A DNA stretch of 64,000 bases from Streptomyces albireticuli (GCF_021228125.1 NZ_JAJQQS010000013.1:62001-126000), one strand, 5' to 3'. Shown: positions 24,268 through 33,634, counted from the stretch's first letter. Made by a program: numbers and translations. Notes: generated from the sequence alone by a model not told the origin.

Positions 24268-27200
24268 TCACGGGCCGGTGTGGACATAGGCCGCCCACCA
24301 CAGCGGGTCGTCGTCCCGTTGCCGCAGCCGCTGGACGGCGCCGTGGAGGGCGTTCGCGGCGCGGTCCGGATCGAGGTCGCCGGGCTCCCCCGGTCCGCCG
24401 GGAGACCGCGGCGGGGCGAGGCCGGCGTAGAAGTCCTCCGCCGCTCGCAGCGCGGACTCGTCGTCGACGGCCCACTGAGCGGCCACCACATGGGCGAACC
24501 CCGCCAGTTGCAGGGCCCCGGCCAGGTGGACCGCCTCGTCGGGCAGCCGGGTGGCGCCCCGCGCGGTCTCGCAGGCCGACAGGAACGCCAGCCGCGCGTG
24601 GCCCAGGCGCAGTCGTGAGATGTCCGCGACGGTCAGCGGGCCGGACCGCTCGTGGTCGTGGCAGTACAGGGCGCCGCCGGCCGGGTCCTGCGGGTTCTGG
24701 CCGCCGTGGCCGGAGAAGTGCAGGAAGGAGTGGGCGGGCAGCGCGTCCAGCACCGCCGCCCGGGTGGCGCGGCGCCCCGCCAGGATCGTGGTCCGCGGCA
24801 CCCGGCCGGACAGCAGGCGCACTTCGGCCCGGGCGTGGGGCAGCGGGGGCAGGCCGGGGGTGTCGGACTGGTCGACGGCGAGCATCCGGCCGGGCCGGGA
24901 GGCGCCGCGCGCGCGGGCGCCGCCGTCCGGCCGTCCGTTCCCGTTCGCACCGCTGCCCTCACCCGCACCCGCCCGGCCGGGCCCGCCCGTACCACCGCCC
25001 CCGCCGGGCCCGGACGCTCCTCCCCGCGACGCTCCTCCCGGGCCGCTACCGGACGCCGTCTGCGCGGCGAGGGCGCGCAGCGTGGTCGTGTACGAGCACA
25101 CGTACCGGTCCGGCAGCGCCCGCGGCCCGCCGCCCGCCGCGCCGGTCGCGCGAGCCCTGCCGACCCCATCGGTCCTGTCAGTCCTGTCAGTCCTGTCAGC
25201 CCCATCGGACCCGTCGTTCCCAGTGGCCCCGGGGCCGTAGTGCCCGGCCGCGTGCAGTGGTAGCAGGGCCAGCAGGCCGGTGGGGCACCACCACAGGCGG
25301 GGCGGCCGCTGCCCCGCGTTCTTCGGGACCTCGCCCAACTCCGCCAGGACCGGCTCGGCCACGGCGTCCCACAGCCAGCCCAGGGTACGGACCAGCGTCC
25401 GCTGGGCCCGCCACGCCTCCGCCGGTGAGCCGCCGGCCGAGGCGAGCGCGTCGAGCAGGGCCCCGGTCCGTTCCTCCAGACCGCCGGGGCCCGTCAGCGC
25501 GAGCTCCGGCAGCGGTACCGCGCGCAGCCCGTCCCGGGTGACGACGAGCGCGTCGCAGCGCAGGGCGCTGGTGTTGACGACCACGACCGGCCCGTTCCCG
25601 GCGGCCTCGCGCAGCCGCTCGACCGAGGGGAGCCGCAGGAAGTCCTCCATTCCGGGCAGTTCGCGGGCCCGGCGCACCAGTTCGTCCATCTCGCGGGCCA
25701 GCTCGCGGTGCCGTTCCGCCGCGGCGCGCTGTTCCCGGACGGCCCGGGCGGGGTCGGTCCCGGTCTCCGCCGGGTCCGGGAGGGAGGCGGCCGGAGCGTC
25801 GGCGTCCAGCAGGGCCCGTACCTCCCGGACGCGGGCGGCCAGGCCTGGCGCCCGTTCCCGCAGCGCCGTCATGTCGTCGCGGGCGTCGAGGGCCTGTGCC
25901 AGGAGTACGCCGCGGCCCTGTTCGAGGAGTTGCAGCGCTTCCTGCGGGCGGCCGGCGTTGAGGGCGACGGCGGCGGCGTCGCCGGCCAGTCCCGCCGCGC
26001 GGCCGAGCGCGTCGAGCCGGTCCTCGCGGGCCAGGCCGTGCCAGGCGAGCAGGGGCAGTTCGGCGACGGCGGCCCGGTGCGCGTCCAGCGCCTCCCGCCA
26101 GTCCCCGAGGCCCGCGGCGGTCCTGCCCCAGGCGCGCGCGGCGCGGAACCTCACCAGGGCGGGCGCGGTGGTGATGCCCGTGGCCTGGCGGAACAGGTCG
26201 AACGCCATCCCGATGTCACCGAGGCTCCCGCCCAGCGAGGCGCGGACCAGGAGTGCCGCGCCGAGGTTGGACAGGTACTTGGCGCGCTGCGGGTGACCGT
26301 CGGGCACGGCGCGGACCGCGGCCCGCGCGGTGATGGCCGCCTCATCGGCGTCGGCGGCCCCGGACGCCTCGGCCGGCTTGTTCACCTCGGCCGCCTCGGC
26401 CGCCTCCGTCGCCTCCGTCGCCTCCGTCGCCCGCGCGAGCAGTTGTCCGTCGTCGATACGGGCGAGGAGGGCGCCGCTGAGGTTGGACAGTCCCACGGCC
26501 CGGGACGGGTGGCCTTCGGGGCAGCCGTCCACGGCCTGCCGCAGGCATGCGACGGCCTCGTCGACGTCGGCCCGCCGCCGCGTGCTCCCGTAGCGCTGGC
26601 GCAGCGAGTTGCCGAGGTTGGACAGGTGCACGACGCGGGACGGGTGGCCTTCGGGTACGGCCCGGACCGCGGCGCGGGACGCCTCGATCGCCTCGTCGAG
26701 GTGGGCGAGGTCTCCCGTCCGCTCGTACCGGGTGGTGAGGGCCGTGGAGAGGTTGGTGAGGAGCAGGTGACCGGTCACATGACCGGCGGGCAGCCCTCGG
26801 ACGGCGGCGCCCGCCACGTCGATCGCCTCGTCCAGGTCGGCGAGCGCGCCCGACCACTCGTACCGCCTGCGCAGGGCGATGCCCAGGTTGGCCAGGTGGA
26901 CGACGCGCTCGGGCGCGTCGGACTCGGGGGTGGCCTCGACCGCCTGTCTGCTCGCCCGCACCGACTCCTCCAGGTCCTGCTGGGCCCCGGAGCGGATGTA
27001 GCGGGCGAGCAGGGTAGTGCTGAGGTTGGAGAGGTAGGTGGCGCGCTCCGGGTGGTCCGTGGGCAGGGCGTCCACGGCCTGCCGGCTCAGCTCGACGGCC
27101 CGGTCCCGGTCGGCGTCCGTGCCGAGGCGTTCGGCCCGGACCCGTAGCACCGCGCCGAGGCCGGACAGGCGCATCGCCCGGTCCGGGCCGGGCTGTCGGG

Positions 27201-29265
27201 TGGACCGTCCGGCTTCCTCCATCCGCCGCACGGCCTCGTCCAGCAGAGCGAGGTCGCCGTTCTGCTCGTACGCGGCCTGGAGCGCCCGGCCGAGGTTGAA
27301 CAGCACCTGTGGCGCGTTGCGGTCGTCCTCGCCTCCCACCAGTGACCGAGCGGCGCGGCGGTGCCGGTCCAGCGCCTCGGTGAGATCGTCCTGGTCCCCG
27401 GTGAGCGCGAACCGTTCCAGCAGGAGGCCGCCGATGTGCGACTCGTCGATGATCCGCTCCGGGTCGTCGGGGCTCTGCCTGACGGCGTCCCGGTAGGCGT
27501 CGAGGGCCGCGTCCAGGTCGGCGAGGGAGGCGGTGCGGTCGAAGCGGCGGGTACGGGCGCGCCCCAGCTCGGACAGGCACTTCCGCAGGGCGACGGGCTG
27601 GAAGCCGGCGAGGAGTCCGCGGGCCTCCTCCAGGACGATGGCCGCCTCCTCCTCGTCGGAGGAGGAACGGGTCCACCGGGCCCGCTCCAGCAGGGCCTCG
27701 CCCAGCAGGCTGAGCGGAACGCCCCGGTCCGCCCGTGCGACGGGGGTGGCGCGGACGCTGCGCCGGGCCGCCTCGACCGCGGCGTCTGCGTCGGCGGGAT
27801 CGCCGGTGCGGCGGAAGCGGGTCAGCAGGGCGCCGCCCAGGTCGTGCAGGCGTACGGCCGTGAAAGCGCTGTCGTCGCCGGGTCCGGGTGCGGCCCGCCG
27901 GAGGAGGCCCACGGATTCGTCGATGTCCGCCCGCGCGCCCAGGTGGGTGAACCGCAGCCGCAGGGCCTTTCCCAGGACCCCGAGGAACAGGTCCCGGTGC
28001 GGGTCCTCCCCGCCGCCGGGGGTGCCGGGGGTGTCGGCCAGGGCCCGCCGCGCCGCGTCCACGGCCGCGTCGAGGTCGGTGGCCGCCCTGGAGCGGTCGG
28101 CCCGGGAGCGCAGGACGCCGCTGAGGTTGGCCAGGCATCTGCGGTGTTCCGCGTGGCCGGGCGGGCAGACCGTCACTGCGCGCGTCGCCGCGTCCACGGC
28201 GGCGTCGAGGTCGGCCCGGTCGCCGAGGCGCAGGAACCGCTGGTCGAGGGCGAGCCCGAGGTTCGTCAGGTACATCGCCCGCAGGGGGTCGTCCGGGGCC
28301 GACCGGCGTTCGGCGTGCCGGAGGGCGTCGACCGCGGCCTCCAGGTCCGGCACGGCGGCGTCCCGTTCGTACCGGGCCAGGAGCGCCATGCCCGCGTTGG
28401 AGTGGAAGAGGGCGTGGGGCTCCCGCGCGGCCCGCACGGACGCCGTGCCGTGGGTGACGGCGTCGTCCAGGTCCGCGGGGATCCCGTGGACACCGGACCG
28501 TACGAACAGCGCGGCGGAGAGGTTGGAGAGGTACAGCGCGCGGTCCGGGTCGTCGGCGGGGGCGGTCCGTACCGCCTGCCGGCCCATGTCGACGGCCTCC
28601 TCCAGGTCCGTGAAGTCGCCGAGCGCCGCGCAGCGGTTCCGCAGCGCGCCGCAGAGGTTGGCGAGCAGCATCGGGCGGACGGGGTGCGACGCGGGCAGGA
28701 CGCCGCGCAGCCCGCGCCATATGGCCGTCGCGCCTTCCAGCGCCTCGGCGTCGCCCGCGGTCTGCCAGCGGCCGAACAGTTCCAGGGCGCGCTCCCACAG
28801 GGTGGCCAGGTCCTGTGATTCGGGTACGTCCATCGCGGCGACGGCTTCCCGGATGTCCGCGGGCACTTCCTCCGGTGCGAACCGGGCGACCAGGGCGAAC
28901 AGCCCGAACGTCATCCGCGCGTCGGGCAGGGCCTCGTCGGTGCCGGGGCCCAGGGCCACGCAGCGGGCGTAGTGCAGGCAGGCGACCACGTAGAGGACGG
29001 ACTGGTCGAGGACGTAGAGGGGCTGGTGGGGCCCTGCCGCCTCCTCCTGCGTCTCCCCCGGCTCGTCCGGCTCGTCCGGGACGCGGAGGACGCTCATCCG
29101 CAGCGCGGTGGCCTCGGCCAGGGCGTCCGGGGCCGTCACCGCCTCCCGGTCGCCTTCGTTCCAGAAGGCGCCGAGCCGTTCGCCCAGGCGGACGGCGAGC
29201 CGCTCGGTCTCGGCCCAGTCCGGCTCGGCCCGGTCCGGCTCGACCCCATCAGTCCCGATCCGCAT
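24268..29265 (-). CDS. TPR-CHAT protein (caspase-like protease with tetratricopeptide array)
   Basis: About 1,665 residues. The N-terminal 130 residues are helical. A long array of TPR-like units (about 150-1070) repeats the pattern P-xx-hP-xR-xx-xL-x-NL-xx-xL-xxR with DL-x-EA-h. The C-terminal CHAT domain has the catalytic dyad His near 1515 in FLHFSGHGGQ and Cys near 1565 in AFLSACETARG, followed by AGALQLAGFAHVVAAQWAVDD. CHAT proteases cleave partner proteins on ligand sensing and act in conflict or cell-death systems. Low-complexity insertions (TDRTDRTD; ATEATEATEA) split the C-terminal third. ATG 29265 is chosen; ATG 29307 is possible. Divergent from the two genes to the right. Confidence 0.88.
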   Translation of the reverse strand: MRIGTDGVEPDRAEPDWAETERLAVRLGERLGAFWNEGDREAVTAPDALAEATALRMSVLRVPDEPDEPGETQEEAAGPHQPLYVLDQSVLYVVACLHYARCVALGPGTDEALPDARMTFGLFALVARFAPEEVPADIREAVAAMDVPESQDLATLWERALELFGRWQTAGDAEALEGATAIWRGLRGVLPASHPVRPMLLANLCGALRNRCAALGDFTDLEEAVDMGRQAVRTAPADDPDRALYLSNLSAALFVRSGVHGIPADLDDAVTHGTASVRAAREPHALFHSNAGMALLARYERDAAVPDLEAAVDALRHAERRSAPDDPLRAMYLTNLGLALDQRFLRLGDRADLDAAVDAATRAVTVCPPGHAEHRRCLANLSGVLRSRADRSRAATDLDAAVDAARRALADTPGTPGGGEDPHRDLFLGVLGKALRLRFTHLGARADIDESVGLLRRAAPGPGDDSAFTAVRLHDLGGALLTRFRRTGDPADADAAVEAARRSVRATPVARADRGVPLSLLGEALLERARWTRSSSDEEEAAIVLEEARGLLAGFQPVALRKCLSELGRARTRRFDRTASLADLDAALDAYRDAVRQSPDDPERIIDESHIGGLLLERFALTGDQDDLTEALDRHRRAARSLVGGEDDRNAPQVLFNLGRALQAAYEQNGDLALLDEAVRRMEEAGRSTRQPGPDRAMRLSGLGAVLRVRAERLGTDADRDRAVELSRQAVDALPTDHPERATYLSNLSTTLLARYIRSGAQQDLEESVRASRQAVEATPESDAPERVVHLANLGIALRRRYEWSGALADLDEAIDVAGAAVRGLPAGHVTGHLLLTNLSTALTTRYERTGDLAHLDEAIEASRAAVRAVPEGHPSRVVHLSNLGNSLRQRYGSTRRRADVDEAVACLRQAVDGCPEGHPSRAVGLSNLSGALLARIDDGQLLARATEATEATEAAEAAEVNKPAEASGAADADEAAITARAAVRAVPDGHPQRAKYLSNLGAALLVRASLGGSLGDIGMAFDLFRQATGITTAPALVRFRAARAWGRTAAGLGDWREALDAHRAAVAELPLLAWHGLAREDRLDALGRAAGLAGDAAAVALNAGRPQEALQLLEQGRGVLLAQALDARDDMTALRERAPGLAARVREVRALLDADAPAASLPDPAETGTDPARAVREQRAAAERHRELAREMDELVRRARELPGMEDFLRLPSVERLREAAGNGPVVVVNTSALRCDALVVTRDGLRAVPLPELALTGPGGLEERTGALLDALASAGGSPAEAWRAQRTLVRTLGWLWDAVAEPVLAELGEVPKNAGQRPPRLWWCPTGLLALLPLHAAGHYGPGATGNDGSDGADRTDRTDRTDGVGRARATGAAGGGPRALPDRYVCSYTTTLRALAAQTASGSGPGGASRGGASGPGGGGGTGGPGRAGAGEGSGANGNGRPDGGARARGASRPGRMLAVDQSDTPGLPPLPHARAEVRLLSGRVPRTTILAGRRATRAAVLDALPAHSFLHFSGHGGQNPQDPAGGALYCHDHERSGPLTVADISRLRLGHARLAFLSACETARGATRLPDEAVHLAGALQLAGFAHVVAAQWAVDDESALRAAEDFYAGLAPPRSPGGPGEPGDLDPDRAANALHGAVQRLRQRDDDPLWWAAYVHTGP

Positions 29266-29343
29266 CTTCCGCCCCCGCGGTCTTGTCCCGTAACCCCCAC
29301 ATGACATGATGCTCCATCAACTTCGTCGTGGAGGGGGCGGATT

Positions 29344-29712
29344 GTGGAGACCTCGGAGCTGCTGGGCGTGCTGTGCCGGGAACTCCCCGGGCTGCGGGCG
29401 GTCGCCGAGGAGACCGGCGACGGCGACGGCCTGGAGGAGGTCCTGGCGGCGGCGCGGCGCGGGGAGCCGGTGACCGACCGGCTGCGGGCCCTGGGGCTGC
29501 TGCGTCTGCTGGAGTCCTCGACGACCCGTGCCGCGCCGGCGGGCGGCGAGCAGGCCGGTCTGGTGTCCCTGCCCGGTGGCGACCGCGCCGGGCATGTGGC
29601 GCTGGGCCGCTACCGCTGCCCGGCCGGCGCCTGCCGCCGGGCGGAGCGGCCACGTCCGGGCGACGACCTGCCGGTCTGCGCCCTCCACGCCCGGCCGTTG
29701 CGGTTCGCCTGA
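29344..29712 (+). CDS. Small Cys-rich protein beside the CHAT gene, 122 aa
   Basis: The N-terminal 75 residues are helical (ELLGVLCRELPGLRAVAEE, VTDRLRALGLLRLLES). The C-terminal part has YRCPAGACRR and LPVCALHARPL, giving CX4C and CX2H/C pairs that may bind zinc. This resembles small partners reported next to caspase/TPR proteins (CATRA-associated small proteins), but that assignment is by pattern and context only. GTG 29344 follows GGAGGGGGCGG. It may be the substrate or sensor of the CHAT protease, 78 nt away on the other strand. Confidence 0.7.
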   Translation: METSELLGVLCRELPGLRAVAEETGDGDGLEEVLAAARRGEPVTDRLRALGLLRLLESSTTRAAPAGGEQAGLVSLPGGDRAGHVALGRYRCPAGACRRAERPRPGDDLPVCALHARPLRFA

Positions 29713-29749
29713 CCGCGCGCGGCGGACACCCTGGAGGAGCGGGGGCGCG

Positions 29750-30649
29750 ATGAACACGGTGCTGGCGGAGCTGGGCCGCAGGTACGTGGAGCGGTGGGTG
29801 GCCGTGCTGGTCCTGCCGGGGCTGCTCTACGTGGCGGGCGCGGTGGCGGCCCACCGGCTGGGACACGCGCACTGGGCCGACGTCGGCCGGCTGGCCGGCC
29901 TGCTGGATCCCGGAGGCCCTCTCGGCGGTGGCCGTACCTCCCTGTGGGTGCTGGCGTTCGTGGTACTGCCCGTGCTTTCGGCCGCCGCCGGGCTGGCGGC
30001 CCGGGGTGCCGCCGCGGCGCTCGGCCGGCTGTGGTTCGACCCCTGGCCCTACGGTCTGCGGCGGCTCGCGCGACGGCGGACGGCGGCGCGTGCGAAGCGG
30101 TGGCGGGCGGCCGACCGGGCGTACCTGGCCGAGCTGGAGGGCTCGGGGGCGCGGCCGCCGGCGGAGGCGCGGGCCCGGATCGACGCGCTGGCGGCCCGGC
30201 GCAACGCCGTCGCGCTGGGGCCTCCGGGCCACCCCACTTGGACGGGTGACCGGCTGGGCGCGGTCGGTGCCCGGGTCTGGGCCTGGTACCGGCTCGACGT
30301 CGTATTCGCGTGGCCACGGCTGTGGCTGGTGCTGGAGGAGTCCGAGCAGAACGCGCTACGGGCCGCCCGCGCGGAGCTCGACACGGCGGTCACCCTCGCG
30401 GGCTGGGGCGTACTGGGTCTGCTGCCCGCCGTCTGGTGGTGGCCGGCCCCGCTCGTCGCGGCGGGCGTCTTCGCGGTCGGCCTGCGCCGAACCCGTGCCG
30501 CCGTGGACACGCTGGCCCATCTCACGGAGGCCGCCTTCGACCTGCGCGCCGCCGTGCTCGCGCGTGAGCTGGGCTTCGACGTACCGGAGGGGCGCCTTTC
30601 CCCGGAGACGGGAGCGCAGGTCACGGCGCACCTGCGGAAGCATGTGTGA
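29750..30649 (+). CDS. Four-TM membrane protein of the CHAT locus, 299 aa
   Basis: Hydrophobic spans at about 18-38 (VLVLPGLLYVAGAVAA), 63-90 (LWVLAFVVLPVLSAAAGL), 207-222 (LAGWGVLGLLPAVWWW) and 224-240, with a long basic cytoplasmic region in between (GLRRLARRRTAARAKRWRAADRAY). The rest is helical, ending in AAFDLRAAVLARELGFDV. ATG 29750 follows GGAGGAGCGGGGGC, 37 nt after the small gene, so the two form an operon. A membrane effector or anchor activated by the CHAT protease is a reasonable guess; no characterised family is recognised. Confidence 0.72.
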   Translation: MNTVLAELGRRYVERWVAVLVLPGLLYVAGAVAAHRLGHAHWADVGRLAGLLDPGGPLGGGRTSLWVLAFVVLPVLSAAAGLAARGAAAALGRLWFDPWPYGLRRLARRRTAARAKRWRAADRAYLAELEGSGARPPAEARARIDALAARRNAVALGPPGHPTWTGDRLGAVGARVWAWYRLDVVFAWPRLWLVLEESEQNALRAARAELDTAVTLAGWGVLGLLPAVWWWPAPLVAAGVFAVGLRRTRAAVDTLAHLTEAAFDLRAAVLARELGFDVPEGRLSPETGAQVTAHLRKHV

Positions 30650-30776
30650 GCCCTGACGGGGGGTACGGACGTCTTCCTTACGTAAGCCGTGCCCCCACCG
30701 GCGCCGAGCGGCGTGGTGGGTCCGCACGACATGGCGATCGAGGGCGGGGAATCCCCGGGAAGGGGAGGCGGGGTGA

Positions 30777-30795
30777 GCCGGGCGGTACGCCCGGC
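30777..30795. terminator. Hairpin between convergent genes
   Basis: GCCGGGCG/CGCCCGGC perfect 8-bp stem with a GTA loop, between the CHAT-locus membrane gene and the VOC gene. It immediately precedes the VOC stop at 30800. Confidence 0.55.
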
Positions 30796-30799
30796 CGTC

Positions 30800-31168
30800 T
30801 CAGCTCCCGGTGGCGAAGTGGACGCAGTTCCCGGCGGGGTCGCGGACCGCGAACTCCCGGCCCGCGGGGGATTCCCCCACCTCGGTCATCGCCGGCCCCG
30901 AGGTGTCCGCGTAGTCGGTGGACACCACGCGCGACCACTCCGCGAACAGCTCGTCGGCGTCCGTGACCTCCACCCACGCCGAGGTGTTGTCCGCGACGAT
31001 CTGGTGCTCCGTACGGCTGATGAAGAGATGGACGTCGCCGCGGCGGACACCCGCGAAGTCCGCCTCCACGAAGTCTTCCTCGAAACCGAGGGTGCCGACC
31101 CAGAAGGCGACGTCGGCGCGCACGTCGACGGCGGTCAGGACCGGTACGGCACCGGTGAACTTCACCAT
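30800..31168 (-). CDS. VOC-family protein (glyoxalase/bleomycin-resistance fold), 122 aa
   Basis: A single vicinal-oxygen-chelate unit: GAVPVLTAVDVRADVAFW at the N-terminus, VHLFISRTEH in the middle, and EFAVRDPAGNCVHFA at the end, the usual family pattern. The size and missing metal residues in some strands fit the drug-binding (bleomycin-resistance) type, which works as a dimer. The ligand is unknown. ATG 31168 follows AAAGGGATCCGCC. Confidence 0.87.
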   Translation of the reverse strand: MVKFTGAVPVLTAVDVRADVAFWVGTLGFEEDFVEADFAGVRRGDVHLFISRTEHQIVADNTSAWVEVTDADELFAEWSRVVSTDYADTSGPAMTEVGESPAGREFAVRDPAGNCVHFATGS

Positions 31169-31322
31169 GGCGGATCCCTTTCAGATCTTCCCCGGCCCGC
31201 GCCGGAGAACACGGAGGGGCGGCGAACGGCGACGGTCCGGTGAGGGACCGGTCGCCGCCCGCCGCCCCGCCCGCCGGGGCGCCGGACCGGACGGATCGGA
31301 TCGATCGGACGAATCTACGGGC

Positions 31323-32768
31323 TCAGGCCACCGGCGCCGGATAGGTCGGGTACTCCACCCCGGAGACGTGCTGGACGACGCGGATGACCTGGCAGGAGTA
31401 GCCGAACTCGTTGTCGTACCACAGGTACAGGATGGCGTTGTCGCCGTCGACCTTGGTGGCGCCTGCGTCGACGATCGAGGCGTGGCGCGAGCCGATGAAG
31501 TCGCTCGACACCGCGTCCGGGGCGGTGGTGAAGTCGATCTGGCGCTTGAGCGGCGAGGTCAGCGACACGTTGCGGAGGTAGTCGAGGACCTCCTCGCGGT
31601 CGGTCTCGCGCCCGAGCCGCAGGCTGAGGATCGCGATCGAGACGTCCGGCACCGGGACGCGGATCGAGCTGCCGGTGATCGGCGCCTTGAGGTCGGGCAG
31701 CGCCTTGGCGACGGCGGAGGCGGCACCGGTCTCCGTGATGACCATGTTAAGCGGCGCCGAACGCCCGCGACGGTCGGAGCTGTGGTAGTTGTCCAGCAGG
31801 TTCTGGTCGTTGGTGAACGAGTGGACGGTCTCCACGTGGCCGCGGAGCACACCGTACTCGTCCGCCATGGCCTTCAGCGGCGGGACGATCGCGTTGGTGG
31901 TGCAGGACGCGCAGGACAGGATCTGCTCGTCCGGCTTGACCACGTCGTGGTTGACGCCGTGCACGATGTTGGGGACGTCGCCCTTGCCCGGGGCGGTAAG
32001 GACGACCTTGTCGATACCGGGGCGCAGGTGCTTCGACAGACCGGCGCGGTCACGCCACTTCCCGGTGTTGTCGATGAGGATGGCGTTCTTGATGCCGTAC
32101 GCCGTGTAGTCGACCTCGGACGGGTCGTTGGCGTAGATCACCTTGATCTCGTTGCCGTTGGCGGTGATCGTGCTGTCCGCCTCGTCGACCGTGATCGTGC
32201 CCTGGAACTGACCGTGGATGGAGTCGCGGCGCAGCAGGGAGGCGCGCTTGACGATGTCCTGGTCACCGCCCTGGCGGACGACGATGGCCCGCAGGCGCAG
32301 ACCGTTGCCGGAGCCGGACTTCTCGATCAGCAGGCGGGCGACGAGGCGGCCGATGCGGCCGAAGCCGTAGAGGACGACGTCGCGCGGCTCGCGGCACGCG
32401 ATCTTGTTGTCACCCGTGGCGCCGGCGACGGCCTCGGCGGTGAACTCCTCCACCGAGAGACCGCGGTCGTCGGCCTTGTAGGTCGCGGCCAGCATGCCTA
32501 TGTCGATCTGGGAGGGACCGAGATCGAGGGTGGTGAGGGCCTGGAGGAAGGGCAGCGTCTCGGTGACCGAGAGCTCCTCACCGGCGATCTGGCGGGCGAA
32601 GCGGTGGGTCTTGAGGATGCTGACCACCGACTTGTTCACCAGGGAGCGGCTGTGGAGCAGGATCGTGACGTCCCGCTCGCGGTGCAGCTTCCCGACTATC
32701 GGGATCATCGACTCCGCGATCTCCTCGCGGTTCTTCCAGTTCGTGAACGAGTCGTCATTGACAGTCAC
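31323..32768 (-). CDS. gap: Glyceraldehyde-3-phosphate dehydrogenase, long form
   Basis: A 481-residue GapDH, about 140 residues longer than the classical enzyme because of a helical N-terminal extension (residues 1-125). The NAD-binding motif is VVLYGFGRIGRLVARLL. The catalytic Cys289 lies in SCASCTTN and the His in the HSFTNDQ region. The C-terminal WYDNEFGYS is diagnostic. It converts glyceraldehyde-3-phosphate to 1,3-bisphosphoglycerate or the reverse. This long type is a second GapDH in Streptomyces, usually outside the glycolytic operon. GTG 32768 has only a weak ribosome site and lies just downstream of a pair of 20-bp direct repeats. Confidence 0.93.
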   Translation of the reverse strand: MTVNDDSFTNWKNREEIAESMIPIVGKLHRERDVTILLHSRSLVNKSVVSILKTHRFARQIAGEELSVTETLPFLQALTTLDLGPSQIDIGMLAATYKADDRGLSVEEFTAEAVAGATGDNKIACREPRDVVLYGFGRIGRLVARLLIEKSGSGNGLRLRAIVVRQGGDQDIVKRASLLRRDSIHGQFQGTITVDEADSTITANGNEIKVIYANDPSEVDYTAYGIKNAILIDNTGKWRDRAGLSKHLRPGIDKVVLTAPGKGDVPNIVHGVNHDVVKPDEQILSCASCTTNAIVPPLKAMADEYGVLRGHVETVHSFTNDQNLLDNYHSSDRRGRSAPLNMVITETGAASAVAKALPDLKAPITGSSIRVPVPDVSIAILSLRLGRETDREEVLDYLRNVSLTSPLKRQIDFTTAPDAVSSDFIGSRHASIVDAGATKVDGDNAILYLWYDNEFGYSCQVIRVVQHVSGVEYPTYPAPVA

Positions 32769-32776
32769 AGGTTTAT

Positions 32777-32819
32777 CTTTCGAGCTAGGCGGCGCTGAAC
32801 TTTCGAGCTAGCTGGCGCT
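32777..32819. promoter_or_regulatory. Pair of 20-bp direct repeats upstream of gap
   Basis: CTTTCGAGCTAGGCGGCGCT (32777-32796) and CTTTCGAGCTAGCTGGCGCT (32800-32819) differ at two positions and are 23 bp apart. They occupy 9-51 bp upstream of the GTG, where the 5' UTR or operator should be. TTAGCAT on the complement just beyond (near 32822-32828) could be the -10, in which case the repeats lie in the leader RNA. Confidence 0.7.
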
Positions 32820-32914
32820 CATATGCTAACCCCATGCCGTTCCGGCCGACCGGGGGGTGCCGGTCGAGCCGATACCACCCCGCCACCGGGGCCACAAATC
32901 GGGACAAAAGCGCA

Positions 32915-32962
32915 ACAACCACCCCTCATCTCGAACAATCGTTCAAGGCGAGGGGTGGTTGT
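32915..32962 (-). terminator. Rho-independent terminator of the GNAT gene at 33 kb
   Basis: A 13-bp perfect stem (arms 32915-32927 and 32950-32962; ACAACCACCCCTC / GAGGGGTGGTTGT) with a 22-nt loop, 18 bp beyond the acetyltransferase stop. On the transcribed strand it is followed by TTGCGCTTTTG, a partial U run. Confidence 0.85.
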
Positions 32963-32980
32963 CCCTTCCCTCCGGGAAGA

Positions 32981-33544
32981 TCACTGAGCCGCTTGCCGCC
33001 GCTTGATCCATTCCGGGGCCAGGATCGACCAGATCTCCGCGTCATGACGTACGCCCCGGTACAGGCCGCTCCCCCGGAGCACCGCCTCCCGCTCCATCCC
33101 GAGCCGCCTGGCGACATTGAGGCTCGCGGTGTTGGCGGACGACGCCTCCCACGTCACACGGTGCATCCCGCGCTCGTCCACCGCCCAGTCGATGAGCACC
33201 CGGAGGGCGCGGCTTATCAGCCCTCGGCCGACTGCCGTCTCCTCCAGCCAGCAGCCGACCTCGCAGTTCCCCTGCGCGACGTCGAAGGTGCGGAAGAGGA
33301 CTCCGCCGACGAGCGTGCCGTCCACCCAGATGCCGTAGATCCGCCCGGTGTCGGTGGCCTGCTTCCGCGCGTACGTCTGGAGGAACTCCGTCGCCGACGC
33401 CAGGTCGGCGGCGCGGTCCGCGAGCGGGATGAACCGGCCGATGTACTCCCGGGAACGGTCGATGTGGGCGAGGTACTCCCCGGCGTTCCACGGCTCCAGC
33501 GGTCGCAGCTCGGCACCGTCGTCACCCAGCGATATGGCGAACAT
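32981..33544 (-). CDS. GNAT acetyltransferase, RimJ/RimL type (copy 1)
   Basis: A 187-residue protein of the ribosomal-protein-Ala-N-acetyltransferase-like group. Seen: LRPLEPWNAGEYLAHIDRSR, GRIYGIWVDGTLVGGVLF, acetyl-CoA motif VGRGLISRALRVLIDWA, and NTASLNVARRLGMEREAVLRG. It is a clear paralogue of the gene at 62147-62707, with the same start MxAISLGDDGAEL and the same end EIWSxLAPEW. ATG 33544 follows AAGGAGCAGG. The substrate is unknown. Confidence 0.9.
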   Translation of the reverse strand: MFAISLGDDGAELRPLEPWNAGEYLAHIDRSREYIGRFIPLADRAADLASATEFLQTYARKQATDTGRIYGIWVDGTLVGGVLFRTFDVAQGNCEVGCWLEETAVGRGLISRALRVLIDWAVDERGMHRVTWEASSANTASLNVARRLGMEREAVLRGSGLYRGVRHDAEIWSILAPEWIKRRQAAQ

Positions 33545-33634
33545 CCTGCTCCTTACACGACGTACACATGTCGCAGGGTCAACTCCGCCGCGGCCATACC
33601 TGTTCCCGGGCATGCCGCGGCTCTTACACCATGG

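Noticed and set aside
25140..25210. Short repeats of about 12 bp as a possible CRISPR or regulatory array
   Set aside because: They are in-frame coding repeats (TDRTDRTD) within the CHAT protein, without spacers.
26342..28798. An alternative 818-codon frame inside the CHAT gene on the same strand
   Set aside because: Arg/Pro-rich frame-shifted reading; the TPR pattern is only in the main frame.
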